Positions 6,023 through 6,530 of a stretch of 6,530 nucleotides of DNA are shown here, piece after piece. The translations under genes were made by a program, and so were the position numbers. Numbering within the stretch: position 1 is the first letter of the stretch; every line of letters starts with the position of its first letter. The notes under the pieces are model-generated. The model saw nothing but the letters and a program-made list of their open reading frames with translations, was not told where the DNA came from and searched no databases. Origin of the DNA: Hydrogenophilales bacterium (GTDB lineage: Bacteria > Pseudomonadota > Gammaproteobacteria > Burkholderiales > Thiobacillaceae); NCBI GenBank assembly GCA_011391655.1, contig JAABQE010000275.1:1-6530 (forward strand), read 5' to 3'.

Positions 6023-6530
6023 AGTCAGCTTCATTGGCGGCGGCAACATGGCCGCCGCCATCATCGGCGGCTTGATCGCCAGCGGCGCGCGCGCCACCGA
6101 TATCGAGGTGGTGGAAATCAATGCCGACGCACGCGGGCAACTGGCCGCGCGCTTCGGCGTAGCCACCCATCCTGATTTGGCGCAGGCACAACTCCATGCC
6201 TTGATTGTGCTGGCGGTGAAACCCCAATCCTTGCCCGAAGTGGCGGCCGCGCTTGCCGCACGACTCTCGACCCAACTGGTGGTGTCGATTGCCGCCGGGG
6301 TGCGGGTGGCGGACCTTTCCCGCTGGCTGGGCGGCCATGAGCGGATTGTTCGCACCATGCCCAACACCCCGGCGTTGGTGCAGGCCGGGATCGCCGGACT
6401 CTACGCGCCAGCCACTGTCAACCAGGACGCCCGCTCACAAGCCGAAACCGTGTTGCGTGCCGTTGGCGGGGTGGTGTGGGTGGACAGCGAGGCGCAACTG
6501 GATGCGGTGACGGCGGTGTCGGGCAGCGGC
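6015..6530 (+). CDS. proC: Pyrroline-5-carboxylate reductase, N-terminal part (cut by window end)
   Basis: The first 172 residues of ProC, which reduces 1-pyrroline-5-carboxylate to proline with NAD(P)H, the last step of proline synthesis, in the cytoplasm. The start shows the Rossmann nucleotide-binding FIGGGNMAAAIIGGL (6-20), followed by LAVKPQ (66-71), VVSIAAGV (89-96) and RTMPNTPA (113-120). The window ends in TAVSGSG (166-172), the beginning of the conserved AVSGSGPAY active-site motif. About 100 C-terminal residues should lie beyond the edge. AAAGGA at 6003-6008, inside yggS, is a good ribosome site 6 nt before the ATG. The ATG overlaps the yggS stop region by 8 nt, indicating translational coupling. 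The reading frame is open to the window end, with no sign of damage. Confidence 0.95.
   Translation, partial: MHKVSFIGGGNMAAAIIGGLIASGARATDIEVVEINADARGQLAARFGVATHPDLAQAQLHALIVLAVKPQSLPEVAAALAARLSTQLVVSIAAGVRVADLSRWLGGHERIVRTMPNTPALVQAGIAGLYAPATVNQDARSQAETVLRAVGGVVWVDSEAQLDAVTAVSGSG

Noticed and set aside
4496..6367. Very long open frame (623 aa) on the - strand, antisense to yggS and proC and out of frame with pilT
   Set aside because: It covers well supported genes with full family motifs in other frames, its translation is rich in Arg, His, Pro and Gly with no recognisable domain, and long antisense frames are common in GC-rich DNA.

Overview
The window is a 6.5 kb piece of a GC-rich proteobacterial chromosome, most likely a betaproteobacterium of the Thiobacillus/Nitrosomonadales type. 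I infer this from the family-level look of the proteins and from the pilT-pilU operon lying divergent to yggS-proC; no search was run. Genes are tightly packed. No tRNA, rRNA, CRISPR array, insertion sequence or phage gene was seen.

Left part, + strand: hemJ (43-456; CopD/HemJ membrane protein, protoporphyrinogen IX oxidase, haem synthesis) is followed 11 nt later by an RlmL-type 23S rRNA m2G methyltransferase with a THUMP region (468-1697, apparent TTG start). After an 88-nt gap with a small inverted repeat comes a diguanylate cyclase (1787-2674). It has the architecture, length and zinc-ligand spacing of E. coli DgcZ (N-terminal CZB zinc sensor plus GGEEF cyclase). A 104-nt spacer then leads to an unrecognised 89-aa protein (2779-3048).

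Middle, - strand: pilT (4195-5238, GTG start) and pilU (3056-4183) form a compact operon for the two type IV pilus retraction ATPases. pilU ends tail-to-tail with the 89-aa gene, 7 nt apart.

Right part, + strand, divergent from pilT: yggS/plpHP-type PLP homeostasis protein (about 5318-6022) overlaps by 8 nt the start of proC (6015 to the window edge, truncated), pyrroline-5-carboxylate reductase of proline synthesis. This is a widespread gene pair.

Two things stand out. A zinc-sensing c-di-GMP synthase lies beside the pilus retraction operon, and c-di-GMP commonly controls the choice between attachment and twitching. Second, the spacer just after the cyclase carries a 29-nt near-perfect copy (27/29) of part of the pilU 3' end, in the same orientation and differing only at synonymous codon positions of pilU. 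It may be a gene relic or a recombination scar, and it makes the cyclase transcript complementary to the pilU mRNA. Otherwise the window looks like ordinary housekeeping and motility sequence; I found no clearly novel multi-gene system.
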